From NCBI GenBank assembly GCA_951812805.1, contig CATOSZ010000005.1, positions 248,001-312,000 of the forward strand: 64,000 nucleotides of DNA, written 5' to 3'. Position 1 is the stretch's first letter. Each line of letters starts with the position of its first letter. The notes under the pieces were generated by a model that did not search any database, was not told the origin of the DNA, and saw nothing but the letters and a program-made list of their open reading frames with translations. A program made the position numbers and the translations under genes. The DNA is from an uncultured Alphaproteobacteria bacterium. Its GTDB lineage: Bacteria > Pseudomonadota > Alphaproteobacteria > GCA-2731375. Of this stretch, positions 29,269-37,527 are shown one piece after another.

Positions 29269-29856
29269 TCAACCGCCGCCGAAGAGACGCGCGAAAAAAC
29301 CCTTGATCCGCACCCACAGGACGGCACCGAGCAACCCGCCCGCATCCAGCGCTTCGCGCGGCGGCGGATCGGAGGGCAGCTCCGGTGCAACCTCGTCGAC
29401 CGCCGGCGCCTGCGCTTCGAGCGCGGCCTCCAGCGCCTTGGCGAAATCCTGTGTCAGGCGGGTGGCCAGATCGTTCACCAGGCCGCCGCGACCGAATTGG
29501 GCGAGGGAGCCGGCGAGCGTATAGTCGACTTCGAGGGCCACGGCGGTCCCGCCGTCGACCGCCCGCACCGCGTAATCGATAACGCCCTTGCATTGGGAAC
29601 GGCTGCGCTGGTCGAGTCCCTGGCCCTCGATCCGGCCGGTCATCGCCGCCTCGTCGCGCGTCACCTGCGCCTCGCCGGAGAAAGCCGCCTGGATCGGGCC
29701 GAACCGAACCGACATCTTGCCTTCCAGGCTGCCGTCCGCGTCCGCCCGCGTCACTTCCGCACCCGCGAGGCAGGCCGCCACCGCGCGGGGATCGCCGAGA
29801 AAGGCCCAGACCGCCGGCGCCGCGTGGCCAACGGTGAAGCTCTGCTCGATCTTCAT
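29269..29856 (-). CDS. coxG: CoxG-like SRPBCC family protein
   Basis: 195 aa. The first 145 residues are a SRPBCC/CoxG domain: MKIEQSFTVGHAAPAVWAFL, CLAGAEVT, EGKMSVRFGPIQAAFSGEAQ, VDYTLAGSLAQFGRGGLVND. A Pro-rich linker leads to a hydrophobic C-terminal stretch (GGLLGAVLWVRIKGFFARLF) that could bind the membrane, as described for CoxG anchoring CO dehydrogenase. Overlaps the coxS-like stop by four bases. Last gene of the minus-strand operon. Confidence 0.85.
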   Translation of the reverse strand: MKIEQSFTVGHAAPAVWAFLGDPRAVAACLAGAEVTRADADGSLEGKMSVRFGPIQAAFSGEAQVTRDEAAMTGRIEGQGLDQRSRSQCKGVIDYAVRAVDGGTAVALEVDYTLAGSLAQFGRGGLVNDLATRLTQDFAKALEAALEAQAPAVDEVAPELPSDPPPREALDAGGLLGAVLWVRIKGFFARLFGGG

Positions 29857-30320
29857 GCCCGCCGGTCCGCGAGAACCTGCCGGATCGCGGCGACGATCCC
29901 TTGATAGCCGGTACACCGGCAGAGGTTCCCGGCGAGTTCCAGGCGGACGCGGTCCTCGTCCGCGTCGGGCAGGCGCAAAACGATGTCGCGCGCCGTCGCC
30001 AGCATGCCCGGCGTGCAGTAGCCGCATTGTAGGCCGTGATGGCGGGTGAAGGCAGCGCGCAGCTCGGCCATCAGGGCGTCGTCGTCGTGGCCTTCGATGG
30101 TGGTGATCTCCGCGCCCTCGCAGGCCGCCGTCAGCTGCAGGCAGGCACGGACCGGCACGCCGTTCAGTAGCACGTTGCAGGCCCCGCAGACGCCGTGTTC
30201 GCAGGCGAGATGGGTGCCGGTCAGGTTCAGCTCCTCACGCAGGAAGTCGCCGAGATGGACGCGGTCCGCCACCTCGCGGGCGATCTTGCGCCCGTTCACC
30301 GTCAGGCTCACCCCGCTCAT
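29853..30320 (-). CDS. molybdenum hydroxylase small [2Fe-2S] subunit (CoxS-like)
   Basis: 155 aa, the family size. Plant-type ferredoxin ligands in CEHGVCGACNVLLNGVPVRAC (Cys at spacing 5, 3, 12) and the second cluster in QCGYCTPGM...LCRCTGY. Transfers electrons from the Mo-cofactor large subunit to the FAD subunit. ATG 30320 is chosen because upstream residues are low-complexity. Overlaps coxM-like and coxG-like neighbours by four bases each, indicating tight translational coupling. Confidence 0.92.
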   Translation of the reverse strand: MSGVSLTVNGRKIAREVADRVHLGDFLREELNLTGTHLACEHGVCGACNVLLNGVPVRACLQLTAACEGAEITTIEGHDDDALMAELRAAFTRHHGLQCGYCTPGMLATARDIVLRLPDADEDRVRLELAGNLCRCTGYQGIVAAIRQVLADRRA

Positions 30321-31123
30321 GCCGCCACCTCCGCCAGGGCGCGCCGCAACATCGCGGCGTGCAGTTGCAAACCGTAGTCGTCCAGGCCGGGCGCGACAGC
30401 GGCCACCGCCGCGCGGCACCGCTCGAGGTCCGCCCCGATCAGGGCGGCACCATCGGCCAACAGGGCCGGCGCCGCGTCGAGGGCGCCGACGACGACGCGG
30501 GTCCCGCCGCCCGGATCATGCAGCACCGCGGCGATCGCTTCGGCGAACTCGCCGGGCTTGCGACAGTATTTTCGGTAGGACCAGCGCGCCGCGGGGCCGG
30601 GCTCGTCCAGCTCGGCCGCCTCGATGATCTCCTCCGGCTCCAACGCGACCCAAAAGGCGCCCTGCTGGAACTCCTCCAAGGCCAGGGTTCGCCCGCCGGC
30701 GGGCCCGGCGACGACGATCCGCGCGCCGAGCGCCAGCAGGGCCGAGGGCCAGTCGGCGGCGGGATCGGCATGCGCCAGGCTGCCGCCGACCGTGCCCCGG
30801 TTGCGCACGGCCCTATAAGCGATATCGGCGGCGATGCCGGCCATGATCTGGCCGAGCCGGCCCGGCACCGCGCCATCCTCGATCTCGGCGTGGGTGGTCG
30901 CCGCGCCGATCCGCACGACGCCCGCGTCGGCCGACACGCCGCGCATCGCGGGCACGGCCGAGACATCGACCAGCTGTGTCGGCTGGGCCAGGCGCAGGTT
31001 CATCATCGGCATCAACGATTGGCCGCCGCCCATCGCCTTGCCGTCCCAACCCGCTTCGGCCAGGGCCGCCGTCGCCTCGGCCACGTCGCCCGCCCGGCGA
31101 TAGCTGAAGTCGCCCGCTTTCAT
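30317..31123 (-). CDS. molybdenum hydroxylase FAD-binding subunit (CoxM-like)
   Basis: 268 aa. ATG 31123 gives MKAGDFSYRRAGDVAEATAA; FAD-binding segments MGGGQSLMPMMNLRLAQPT and RNRGTVGGSLAHADPAADWP are both present. C-terminal CO-dehydrogenase flavoprotein domain from about 165. Four-base overlaps on both sides. Since the large subunit gene is broken by IS21, this subunit may currently be without partner. Confidence 0.92.
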   Translation of the reverse strand: MKAGDFSYRRAGDVAEATAALAEAGWDGKAMGGGQSLMPMMNLRLAQPTQLVDVSAVPAMRGVSADAGVVRIGAATTHAEIEDGAVPGRLGQIMAGIAADIAYRAVRNRGTVGGSLAHADPAADWPSALLALGARIVVAGPAGGRTLALEEFQQGAFWVALEPEEIIEAAELDEPGPAARWSYRKYCRKPGEFAEAIAAVLHDPGGGTRVVVGALDAAPALLADGAALIGADLERCRAAVAAVAPGLDDYGLQLHAAMLRRALAEVAA

Positions 31124-32353
31124 GCCGCACCTCCCGCGCGCCGGATCGCTTCCCAGACCCGGCGCGGCGTCATCGGCGTCTCCAGCACTTCCGCCCCGCA
31201 CTCACGCAGCGCGTCGTTGATCGCGTTGGCGATGGCCGCCGGCGGCGCGATGGCGCCGCCCTCGCCGATCCCCTTGATGCCGAAGGCGGTGAAGGGCGAC
31301 GGGCTTTCCATATGCTCGATCCTGAAGTTCGGCACCTCCGTCGCGCCCGGCACGAGATAGTCCGCGAGCGTCGAGGCCAGCGGCTGGCCCTGGGCGTCGA
31401 ACGGCACCTCCTCCCAAAGCGCGGTCCCGATGCCTTGCGCGGCGCCGCCGATGGTCTGGCCTTCGACGATCATCGGATTGACCCGGGTGCCGCAGTCCTC
31501 GGCGATAACATAGTCGAGGATCCGAACGTCGCCGATCTCCGGATCGACCGACACGGTGACCGCATGGGTCGCATAGCTGAAGGCGCCGTGGTCGTAGGTC
31601 GTCTTGAAGGTGCCGAGCGCTTCGAGGCCCTTGGCCACCACCTCTTCCGGCACCTGGTCGGGCCGGGCATAGACCGCGTTGGCGACGGCGGCGAACGTGG
31701 TCTCGGCGCCGGGCCCGCGGGCCACGCCGTCGGCCACCGTCACCTCCTCGGGCGAACACTGCATGAGATGCCCGGCCACCTCGGCGATCCGTTCCGCCAG
31801 CATCTCGCAGGCCCGGCCGACGGCGCCGCCGGCCATGACCATGGAGCGCGAGGCATAGGTCCCGGTGGAAAACGGCGTCTCGCCCGTATCGCCATGGCGG
31901 ACCCGGACCAGGTCGTTGTCAATGCCCAGCACCTCGGCGGCGACCTGGGCCATCGTCGTCTCCATGCCCTGGCCGTGGCTCTGCACGCCGATCTCCAACT
32001 CCAGGCTGCCGTCGGGGGCGAGGCGGGCACGAGCCTGCTCGTGCCCCGGCAGGACCTCGATGCCGGCGCCGGCGAAGACCTTGGTGCCGTGCGCGGTCTG
32101 CTCGGTGTAGGTCGCGATGCCGAGACCGAGACGGCGGCCGTCCGCCTCCCCCGCCGCCTGGCGCCGGCGCACCGCGTCGACGTCGATCGCCGCGACGGCG
32201 CGGCGCACGCTTTCGGGATAGTCACCGGAATCGAACAGCTTGCCCATGACGTTGGTGTAGGGCATGGCGTCGGCCGGCGGCAGGCTTGCCTGGCGCAGCT
32301 CGTGCGGCTCGCGACCGAGCCCGCGGGCCAGCGCGTCGATCGCCAGTTCCAGC
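31120..32353 (-). pseudogene. molybdenum hydroxylase large subunit (CoxL-like), C-terminal part
   Basis: About 410 codons that continue the large subunit after the IS21 insertion. Recognisable segments: LELAIDALARGLGREPHELR, GVQSHGQGMETTMAQVAAEV (Mo-cofactor loop), GDTGETPFSTGTYASRSMVM, EDCGTRVNPMIVEGQTIGGA and FGIKGIGEGGAIAPPAAIAN with the catalytic Glu region GEGG. No ribosome site or start belongs to it. Joining to the N-terminal part with a single CCAGC restores a 777-aa frame. ATGA overlap with coxM-like. Confidence 0.9.
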
Positions 32354-32459
32354 CTGCGGATTTCGGTAGTTCCGGACGGCGGTTTCAGTAAGTCCTGGCC
32401 ACCGATTTCATAAAGTCCCGGCCGGTTCCGGGAGTTTGGCTTCGGGTGCCTTGTTGCCG

Positions 32460-33236
32460 TCAGTCGGGATTGTTTTCCGTTGTGGTTGGCTGGGTCAAGT
32501 CGGTCGTCGATTTCTTCTTTCGCATGCTGTCGCCTTTCAAGCCGATGCGGTGGGCGTTGTGGATGACGCGGTCGAGGATGGCGTCGGCGATGGTGGCCTC
32601 GCCGATCAGGTCGTGCCAGGCGGTCACGGGGATCTGCGCGGTGATGAGGGTTGAGCGTCGGTGGTATCGTTCCTCGCAGATTTCCAGGAGATCGAGGCGC
32701 TGGCGGTCGGTCAGGCCATGGGTTCCCCAGTCGTCGAGGACGAGCAGCTGGACCCGGGCGAGGCGGTCGATCAGGCGGGGCAGCCGGCCGTCGAGGCGGG
32801 CCATGGCGAGGTCCTCGAAGAGCCTGGGCATGCGGACGTAGAGGACGGAATGATCGAGCCTGGCGGCCTGATGGGCGATGGCACAGGCGAGCCATGTCTT
32901 GCCGGTTCCGGTCTGGCCGGTGACGATGAGGTTCTCGTGTGCCTTGAGCCAGACGCCCTGGGCGAGAGAGAGGACGGCGCGGCGGTCGAGGCCTCGTTCG
33001 GCGGCGAAGTCGATGTCCTCGATGCAGGCCTCGGGGAAGCGTAGCCTGGCCTGTCTGAGGCGGTTGGCGAGGCGCTTGTCGGCGCGGGTGGCGGCCTCGC
33101 GGTCGAGCATGAGGGCGAGCCAGTCCTCGCGGTTCAATTCCGATGATTGGCCTCGCTCGGCCATGTCGCGGTAAGCCTCTGCCATGCCCTTGAAGCCGAG
33201 GGCCTGCATCTGGTCGAGGGTCGGGTGTGTCAGCAT
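32460..33236 (-). CDS. istB: IS21 helper ATPase IstB
   Basis: 258 aa AAA+ protein related to DnaC, which assists the IstA transposase in target selection. Walker A is [12 protein letters not shown] (about residue 105), Walker [13 protein letters not shown], with sensor segments after it ([33 protein letters not shown]). ATG 33236. It follows istA after 17 bp, the usual IS21 arrangement. Length and motifs are normal, so it is likely functional. Confidence 0.95.
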   Translation of the reverse strand: MLTHPTLDQMQALGFKGMAEAYRDMAERGQSSELNREDWLALMLDREAATRADKRLANRLRQARLRFPEACIEDIDFAAERGLDRRAVLSLAQGVWLKAHENLIVTGQTGTGKTWLACAIAHQAARLDHSVLYVRMPRLFEDLAMARLDGRLPRLIDRLARVQLLVLDDWGTHGLTDRQRLDLLEICEERYHRRSTLITAQIPVTAWHDLIGEATIADAILDRVIHNAHRIGLKGDSMRKKKSTTDLTQPTTTENNPD

Positions 33237-33253
33237 GAGGTGTCTTCTCCTGG

Positions 33254-34807
33254 TTATCGGTAGTAGCCGGGGCCGCGGATGTTGGTGTGTGGCGGCAGCG
33301 GCAGAAGCGGTTCGCGCTCGGGGCGTGTGCGATCGAGGCCGGACTTGAGGATGGCGGCGAGCGATGAGTAGCTGGTCGTGTTGATGGTGAGCGCGCGTGC
33401 GCAGGCGGCCTCGACGCGTTCCGGTTCGTATCGGCGGGCGAGCGACAAGACGCCCATGGCGCTGCGATAGCCTTGCTCGGGATGGGGCCGATCGCGGATC
33501 ATCCGCTCGACCAGGAGGGCGGCGTTGGGGCCGATGCGGCTGGCCTGGTCGATCAGGCTTTGTGGCGTTCGCTCGGCATAGCGCTGGTGCGCCTTGGGCA
33601 TGTGGGCCGGGATCGTGGCATGGCCGCCATGCGGTGAGCGGCGGAGATGGCTGGCGACGCGCTTGTGGTTGTGGAAGATCTCGACCGTGCGGTGAGTGAG
33701 CCGGACTTGGACCTTGCGGCCGATCAGGCCGTGCGGCACGGAGTAGAAGCTGCGCTCGACGTCGACGTGATAGTCGGAATGGACCTTGGCGGTCTTCCAT
33801 TCGGCATATTCGAAGGGCGTCGTCGGCAGGGGTGCCAGGGCCTCGCGCTCGATGGCCTCGAACATCTGGCGCCGGCTCTTTCCAAGGTTGCGCATGGGCC
33901 GCTCGTTGAGCTCCTCGAGGAGGTCGCGGATCGCCCGGTTGAGCTGGTCGAGGGAGAAGAAGCGCGTATTGCGCAGTCTTGCCAGGATCCAGCGCTCGAC
34001 GACCTGGACGGCGACTTCGACCTTGGCCTTGTCGCGCGGCTTGCGGACCCGGGTCGGCAGGACGGTGGTGTCGTAGTGCTCGGCGAGCGCGGCGAAGGTC
34101 GGGTTGAGGGTCGGCTCGAACCAGAGCGGCTTGGCGACGCCGGCCTTGAGGTTATCGCAGACGATGCTCTTGGGCACGCCGCCGAAGTAGGCGAGCGCCC
34201 GGCATTGTCCGGCGACCCAGTCGGGCAGGCGCTGGGTCAGGCTGGCGGTGGCGAAGGTGAGCGAGGAAGCGCCCAGCACGGCGACGAAGATCTGCGCGTC
34301 GTGCACCTCGCCGGTCTCGGGGTCGACGATGTCCACCGTCTGGCCGGCATAATCGGTCTGCATGACCGCACCGGCCTCGTGGCGGTTGCGCCAGGTGGCG
34401 CCGGTGCGCCGCTTGAACGCCGTGAAGGCTTCGCAGAACCAGGTGTAGCCGTAGCCATCGGGATGTGAGGCGCGGTATTCCTGCCAGAGCAGGGTCAGCG
34501 TCACCCCCTTGCGCTTCAGCTCGGCCGCGACCGTCGGCCAGTGCGGCTCGCACCTGTCGCGCGGGGGCCGGCCCATGCGGCGGAACAGCGTCTCTTGCAG
34601 GACCGCGTCGTCCTCGTATTCCGCCGGCAGCGGCCAGGCGGTAAGGCCGACCTCGCGGGCCCGCAGCAAATAGGTCGACACTGTCGTCTTGGAGACCTTC
34701 AGCCGTTCCGCCACCTCTCGCGCCGAGAGGCCTTGGTCATGCGTCAGCCGCAGGATCGTTCGTGCATCTCTCACCGTCGTTCGTCTCGTCTGCTTCCGTC
34801 TGGGCAT
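33254..34807 (-). CDS. istA: IS21 transposase IstA
   Basis: 517 aa from ATG 34807 ([20 protein letters not shown]); a GTG-type start five codons upstream also exists. N-terminal helix-turn-helix [20 protein letters not shown], then the rve catalytic core with the Asp residues in MQTDYAGQ and VCDNLKAGV and Glu around [10 protein letters not shown], and a C-terminal DNA-binding region ([20 protein letters not shown]). No disruption seen. Confidence 0.95.
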   Translation of the reverse strand: MPRRKQTRRTTVRDARTILRLTHDQGLSAREVAERLKVSKTTVSTYLLRAREVGLTAWPLPAEYEDDAVLQETLFRRMGRPPRDRCEPHWPTVAAELKRKGVTLTLLWQEYRASHPDGYGYTWFCEAFTAFKRRTGATWRNRHEAGAVMQTDYAGQTVDIVDPETGEVHDAQIFVAVLGASSLTFATASLTQRLPDWVAGQCRALAYFGGVPKSIVCDNLKAGVAKPLWFEPTLNPTFAALAEHYDTTVLPTRVRKPRDKAKVEVAVQVVERWILARLRNTRFFSLDQLNRAIRDLLEELNERPMRNLGKSRRQMFEAIEREALAPLPTTPFEYAEWKTAKVHSDYHVDVERSFYSVPHGLIGRKVQVRLTHRTVEIFHNHKRVASHLRRSPHGGHATIPAHMPKAHQRYAERTPQSLIDQASRIGPNAALLVERMIRDRPHPEQGYRSAMGVLSLARRYEPERVEAACARALTINTTSYSSLAAILKSGLDRTRPEREPLLPLPPHTNIRGPGYYR

Positions 34808-34980
34808 GTCCCCTCCCGGCAAAAGCCAAGAGGTAGACGCCGAGACGGCGCACCCGAAAGCTGAACTCAGATCGCCCCGTGATGCTGTCCGGGACTTTCC
34901 GGAATCACTGGCCGCGACTTACTGAAATCTCTGGCCAGGACTTTCCGTAATCGGTGTCCGGGACTTTCCGAAACGCGCAG

Positions 34981-36085
34981 CCAGCGCGAAGCAGATGCCG
35001 GTGCGCGAGACGCCGCGGTAGGGCTGCAGCGGCGGCTTGTTGGTCGCCACCGTGCGGGTGCGGCAGTTGTAGGCCTCGATCACATAGGGACCGGGAAAGC
35101 TGGCGCCGGCCTGCGCCGCCTCGAAACCGCCGTGGAAGGGCCAGATCGAATAGGCGCCCGCGTCGACGTCGATTTGCACGTCGAGGCCGAGCAACCGCCC
35201 GTCCTCCGCCGCGTAGAGCTTCAGGTCGTAGGCATGCTCGCGGCAGTTGGCGGCGGCGGTCAGATGCTCGCGCCGGTCCTCGGTCCAGCGCACGGGATGG
35301 CCGAGCCGCAACGCCAGCCAGGCGAGCGCCAGCTCCTCCGGCTGCATTGCCGCCTTGAAGCCGAAGCCGCCGCCGACGTCGGGGGCGATCACTCGAATCC
35401 GCGCCTCCGTCATATCCAGGCAGAGCGCCAGGCCCTTGCGCACGACATGTGGCGTCTGGGTCGAGGTCTCGACCACCAGCTGGTCGCGCACGGGATCGAG
35501 ATGCGCCAGCACGCCCTTGCCCTCCATCGGCACCATGCACTGCCGGTTGAGCTTGATGCGCCGCTCGACCACATGCGCCGCCGAGGCCGCCACCCGGCTC
35601 ATGTCGCCCGGGATATCCGTGGCGATCATCACATTGTCGCCCCAGCCCTCGTGCACCAGCGGGGCGTCGGGCGCCAGCGCCGTCGCCATGTCCGGCACCG
35701 CCGGCAGTTCCTCGAGGTCGAGCACGACCTCCTGTGCCAGGTCCTCCGCCTCGGCCCGCGTCTCGCCCAGGCAAATGGCGACGATCTGGCCGACGAAGCG
35801 GGTCTTGCCGCTGGCGAGCGCATGGTAATCGGCCGCCTTGAAGCCCGGAATCCAGGATTCGGCCCGCATCGCCGCCACCCCGGTCATATCGGCGGCGGTG
35901 AAGACCTCGCCCTCCCGCCCGGCCGGCGCCTCGACGCCGCGAATGCGGGCGTGCGCCAGCGGACTGCGGACGAAGGCGACCTCGCGCAGGCCCACCATCT
36001 TGATGTCGCCGACGAAGCGGCCACGCCCGGCCAGATGTCGCGCATCCTCTTTCCGCTCCCGGCTCGCGCCGATACCTGCCGCCAT
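34981..36085 (-). pseudogene. molybdenum hydroxylase large subunit (CoxL-like), N-terminal part
   Basis: 368 codons from ATG 36085 (MAAGIGASRERKEDARHLAG). Contains RFVGDIKMVGLREVAFVRSP, GQIVAICLGETRAEAEDLAQ, IAPDVGGGFGFKAAM and the active-site loop PYRGVSRTGICFAL, which lacks the Cys of form I CO dehydrogenase (AYRCSFR) and matches form II or other xanthine-dehydrogenase-like enzymes. The IS21 element starts right after the CFAL codons. Translation would run into IS sequence and stop soon, so the enzyme is presumably inactive now. Confidence 0.92.
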
Positions 36086-36122
36086 GCCCTCTCCCCCGAG
36101 ATACCACCCGTCGTTGGAGGCT

Positions 36123-36128
36123 GTATAA
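36123..36128 (+). promoter_or_regulatory. candidate -10 box for the phytanoyl-CoA dioxygenase-like gene
   Basis: TATAAT occurs 45 bp before the ATG at 36173 in the 87-bp region shared with the divergent coxL-like gene. No good -35 hexamer is seen at the ideal distance. Confidence 0.3.
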
Positions 36129-36172
36129 TAGGCGAGACGTTCCGGGACGAAAGGGCATGGGGGCACGAAATC

Positions 36173-36985
36173 ATGCGATTGAACGAAACCCAACTCGAAG
36201 GCTATCGCCGCGACGGCTTCCTCCGTCTGCCGGGCCTGTTCTCCGCCGCCGAGGTCGCGGTGCTCCGCGCCGAGATCGAGCGCGTGGCCGACATCCCTTG
36301 CGAGGAGATCCGCCGCGAGGCGGAGGACGGCCCGCCGAAGGCGATCATGCACATGCATGCCCCGGAGAGCGGGACCGCCTCGCCGGTGCTGCAATCGATG
36401 GTCCGCCTGCCCCGCACCCTCGACGTCGCCAAGCAGCTGTTGGGTGACGACGAGCTTTATGTCCATCACACCAAGATGAACCTGAAGGCGGCGGTCGACG
36501 GCTCGGTCTGGCCCTGGCACCAGGACTATGGCTATTGGCGCTTCGACGGCATCCAGGCGCCGGACATGACCACGGTCATGGTGATGATCGATCCCTCGAC
36601 GGAACTGAACGGCTGTCTCTACCTGCTGCCCGGCTCGCAAGCCGACGGCCGGCACGAGCCGGTCTTCGACCGCTCGACCAGTTATGGGATCTGGACGGTA
36701 CCGCGCGAGGAGATGCGTGACCGCCTGCGCCGCCACGGGCCCCCGGTGGCGATCACCGGCGCCCCCGGCGACGCGGTGGTGTTCGACTGCAATCTCATGC
36801 ATGCCTCGGCGCACAACCTGTCGGCCGAGAATCGCTGGCAGGCCTATCTTTGCTACAACACCTGCGCCAACCAGGCCCGCACCGTGGACGAGCCCCGGCC
36901 CGAATGGGTCCGAGGCACGGATTTCCGCCCGCTCACGACCGTCGACGACCGGTCCTTGCTGGTCGGCGGCGGCGAAGCGGCCTGA
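36173..36985 (+). CDS. phytanoyl-CoA dioxygenase (PhyH) family protein
   Basis: 270 aa Fe(II)/2-oxoglutarate oxygenase. The iron ligands His-x-Asp are in WPWHQDYGYW (about residue 115) and the distal His in DCNLMHASAHNLS (about 205); Arg for 2-oxoglutarate probably in SAENRWQAYLCYN. Start MRLNETQLEGYRRDGFLRLP is typical. Substrate unknown. Divergent from the coxL-like gene, 87 bp apart, so it may be co-regulated with that operon. A tRNA gene follows. Confidence 0.9.
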   Translation: MRLNETQLEGYRRDGFLRLPGLFSAAEVAVLRAEIERVADIPCEEIRREAEDGPPKAIMHMHAPESGTASPVLQSMVRLPRTLDVAKQLLGDDELYVHHTKMNLKAAVDGSVWPWHQDYGYWRFDGIQAPDMTTVMVMIDPSTELNGCLYLLPGSQADGRHEPVFDRSTSYGIWTVPREEMRDRLRRHGPPVAITGAPGDAVVFDCNLMHASAHNLSAENRWQAYLCYNTCANQARTVDEPRPEWVRGTDFRPLTTVDDRSLLVGGGEAA

Positions 36986-37012
36986 GCGCGAACGGGCAAG
37001 CACACACGAGAC

Positions 37013-37041
37013 TTGCGAAGCCCCCCGCCCGGTCTTTATAA
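37013..37041 (+). promoter_or_regulatory. candidate promoter of the tRNA-Ser gene
   Basis: TTGCGA (37013-37018) and TTATAA (37036-37041) with a 17-bp spacer, about 47 bp before the tRNA 5' end. The spacing and position fit a sigma-70-type promoter for a stable RNA gene. Confidence 0.5.
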
Positions 37042-37088
37042 GGGCGGCGACCGTGACGACGGCCCCGCGCCGCCGTCCGAGCCCCCAC

Positions 37089-37178
37089 GGAGGGGTGCCG
37101 GAGTGGTCGAACGGGGCGGTCTCGAAAACCGTTGTGCACGTGAGTGTACCGTGGGTTCGAATCCCACCCCCTCCGCCA
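37089..37178 (+). tRNA. tRNA-Ser (anticodon CGA)
   Basis: 90 nt with CCA encoded. The acceptor stem GGAGGGG (37089-37095) pairs with CCCCTCC (37168-37174); discriminator G then CCA at 37176-37178. The anticodon loop CTCGAAA gives anticodon CGA, reading UCG. There is a long variable arm (class II), and the T-arm GTGGG-TTCGAAT-CCCAC is perfect. Its last 8 bases recur in each unit of the repeat array that begins here. Confidence 0.95.
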
Positions 37179-37505
37179 TTCTTTCTCTGCGGATCGCCGA
37201 CCCACCAACCCGATCCGCGGGCTGCGGGTTCGGACTTCGTCTCGAACCCTCCGCCATTCTTTCTCTGCGGATCGCCGACCCACCAACCCGATCCGCGGGC
37301 TGCGGGTTCGGACTTCGTCTCGAACCCTCCGCCATTCTTTCTCTGCGGATCGCCGACCCACCAACCCGATCCGCGGGCTGCGGGTTCGGACTTCGTCTCG
37401 AACCCTCCGCCATTCTTTCTCTGCGGATCGCCGACCCACCAGCCCGATCCGCGGGCTGCGGGTTCGGACTTCGTCTCGAACCCTCCGCCATTCTTTTTCT
37501 GCGGC
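37171..37505 (+). repeat. tandem 78-bp repeats fused to the tRNA-Ser tail
   Basis: CTCCGCCATTCTTT recurs at 37171, 37249, 37327, 37405 and 37483, exactly 78 bp apart: four complete units and a partial fifth. Each unit contains hairpin GCGGATCG / CGATCCGC and, near its end, hairpin GGGTTCG / CGAACCC followed by TCCGCCATTCTTTCTC, which copies the T-arm-to-CCA tail of the tRNA. Units differ at one base (A/G in the fourth). 78 is a multiple of three, so frames stay open, but no protein feature is convincing. Resembles the rtT repeats after E. coli tyrT. Confidence 0.93.
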
Positions 37506-37527
37506 GGCCACAAGGCCCTTCACAGCG

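Larger units (their letters stand above)
32354..34980 (-). mobile_element. IS21 family insertion sequence interrupting the coxL-like gene
   Basis: 2627 bp. Ends align as an inverted repeat starting CTGCG: CTGCGGATTTCGG on the left against CTGCGCGTTTCGG read inward from the right. Inside each end the motif TTTCGGAAAGTCCCGGAC recurs in degenerate form roughly every 22-24 bp (for example at 34885, 34912, 34938 and 34960 on the right), as in the multiple terminal sites of IS21. Both flanks carry CCAGC (32349-32353 and 34981-34985), a 5-bp target duplication. Contains istA and istB. Confidence 0.92.

Noticed and set aside
33397..34468. Plus-strand open frames opposite istA
   Set aside because: Antisense shadows of the IS21 transposase without any motif.
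37171..37505. CRISPR array
   Set aside because: Repeats are directly adjacent at 78 bp with no unique spacers, and there are no cas genes.
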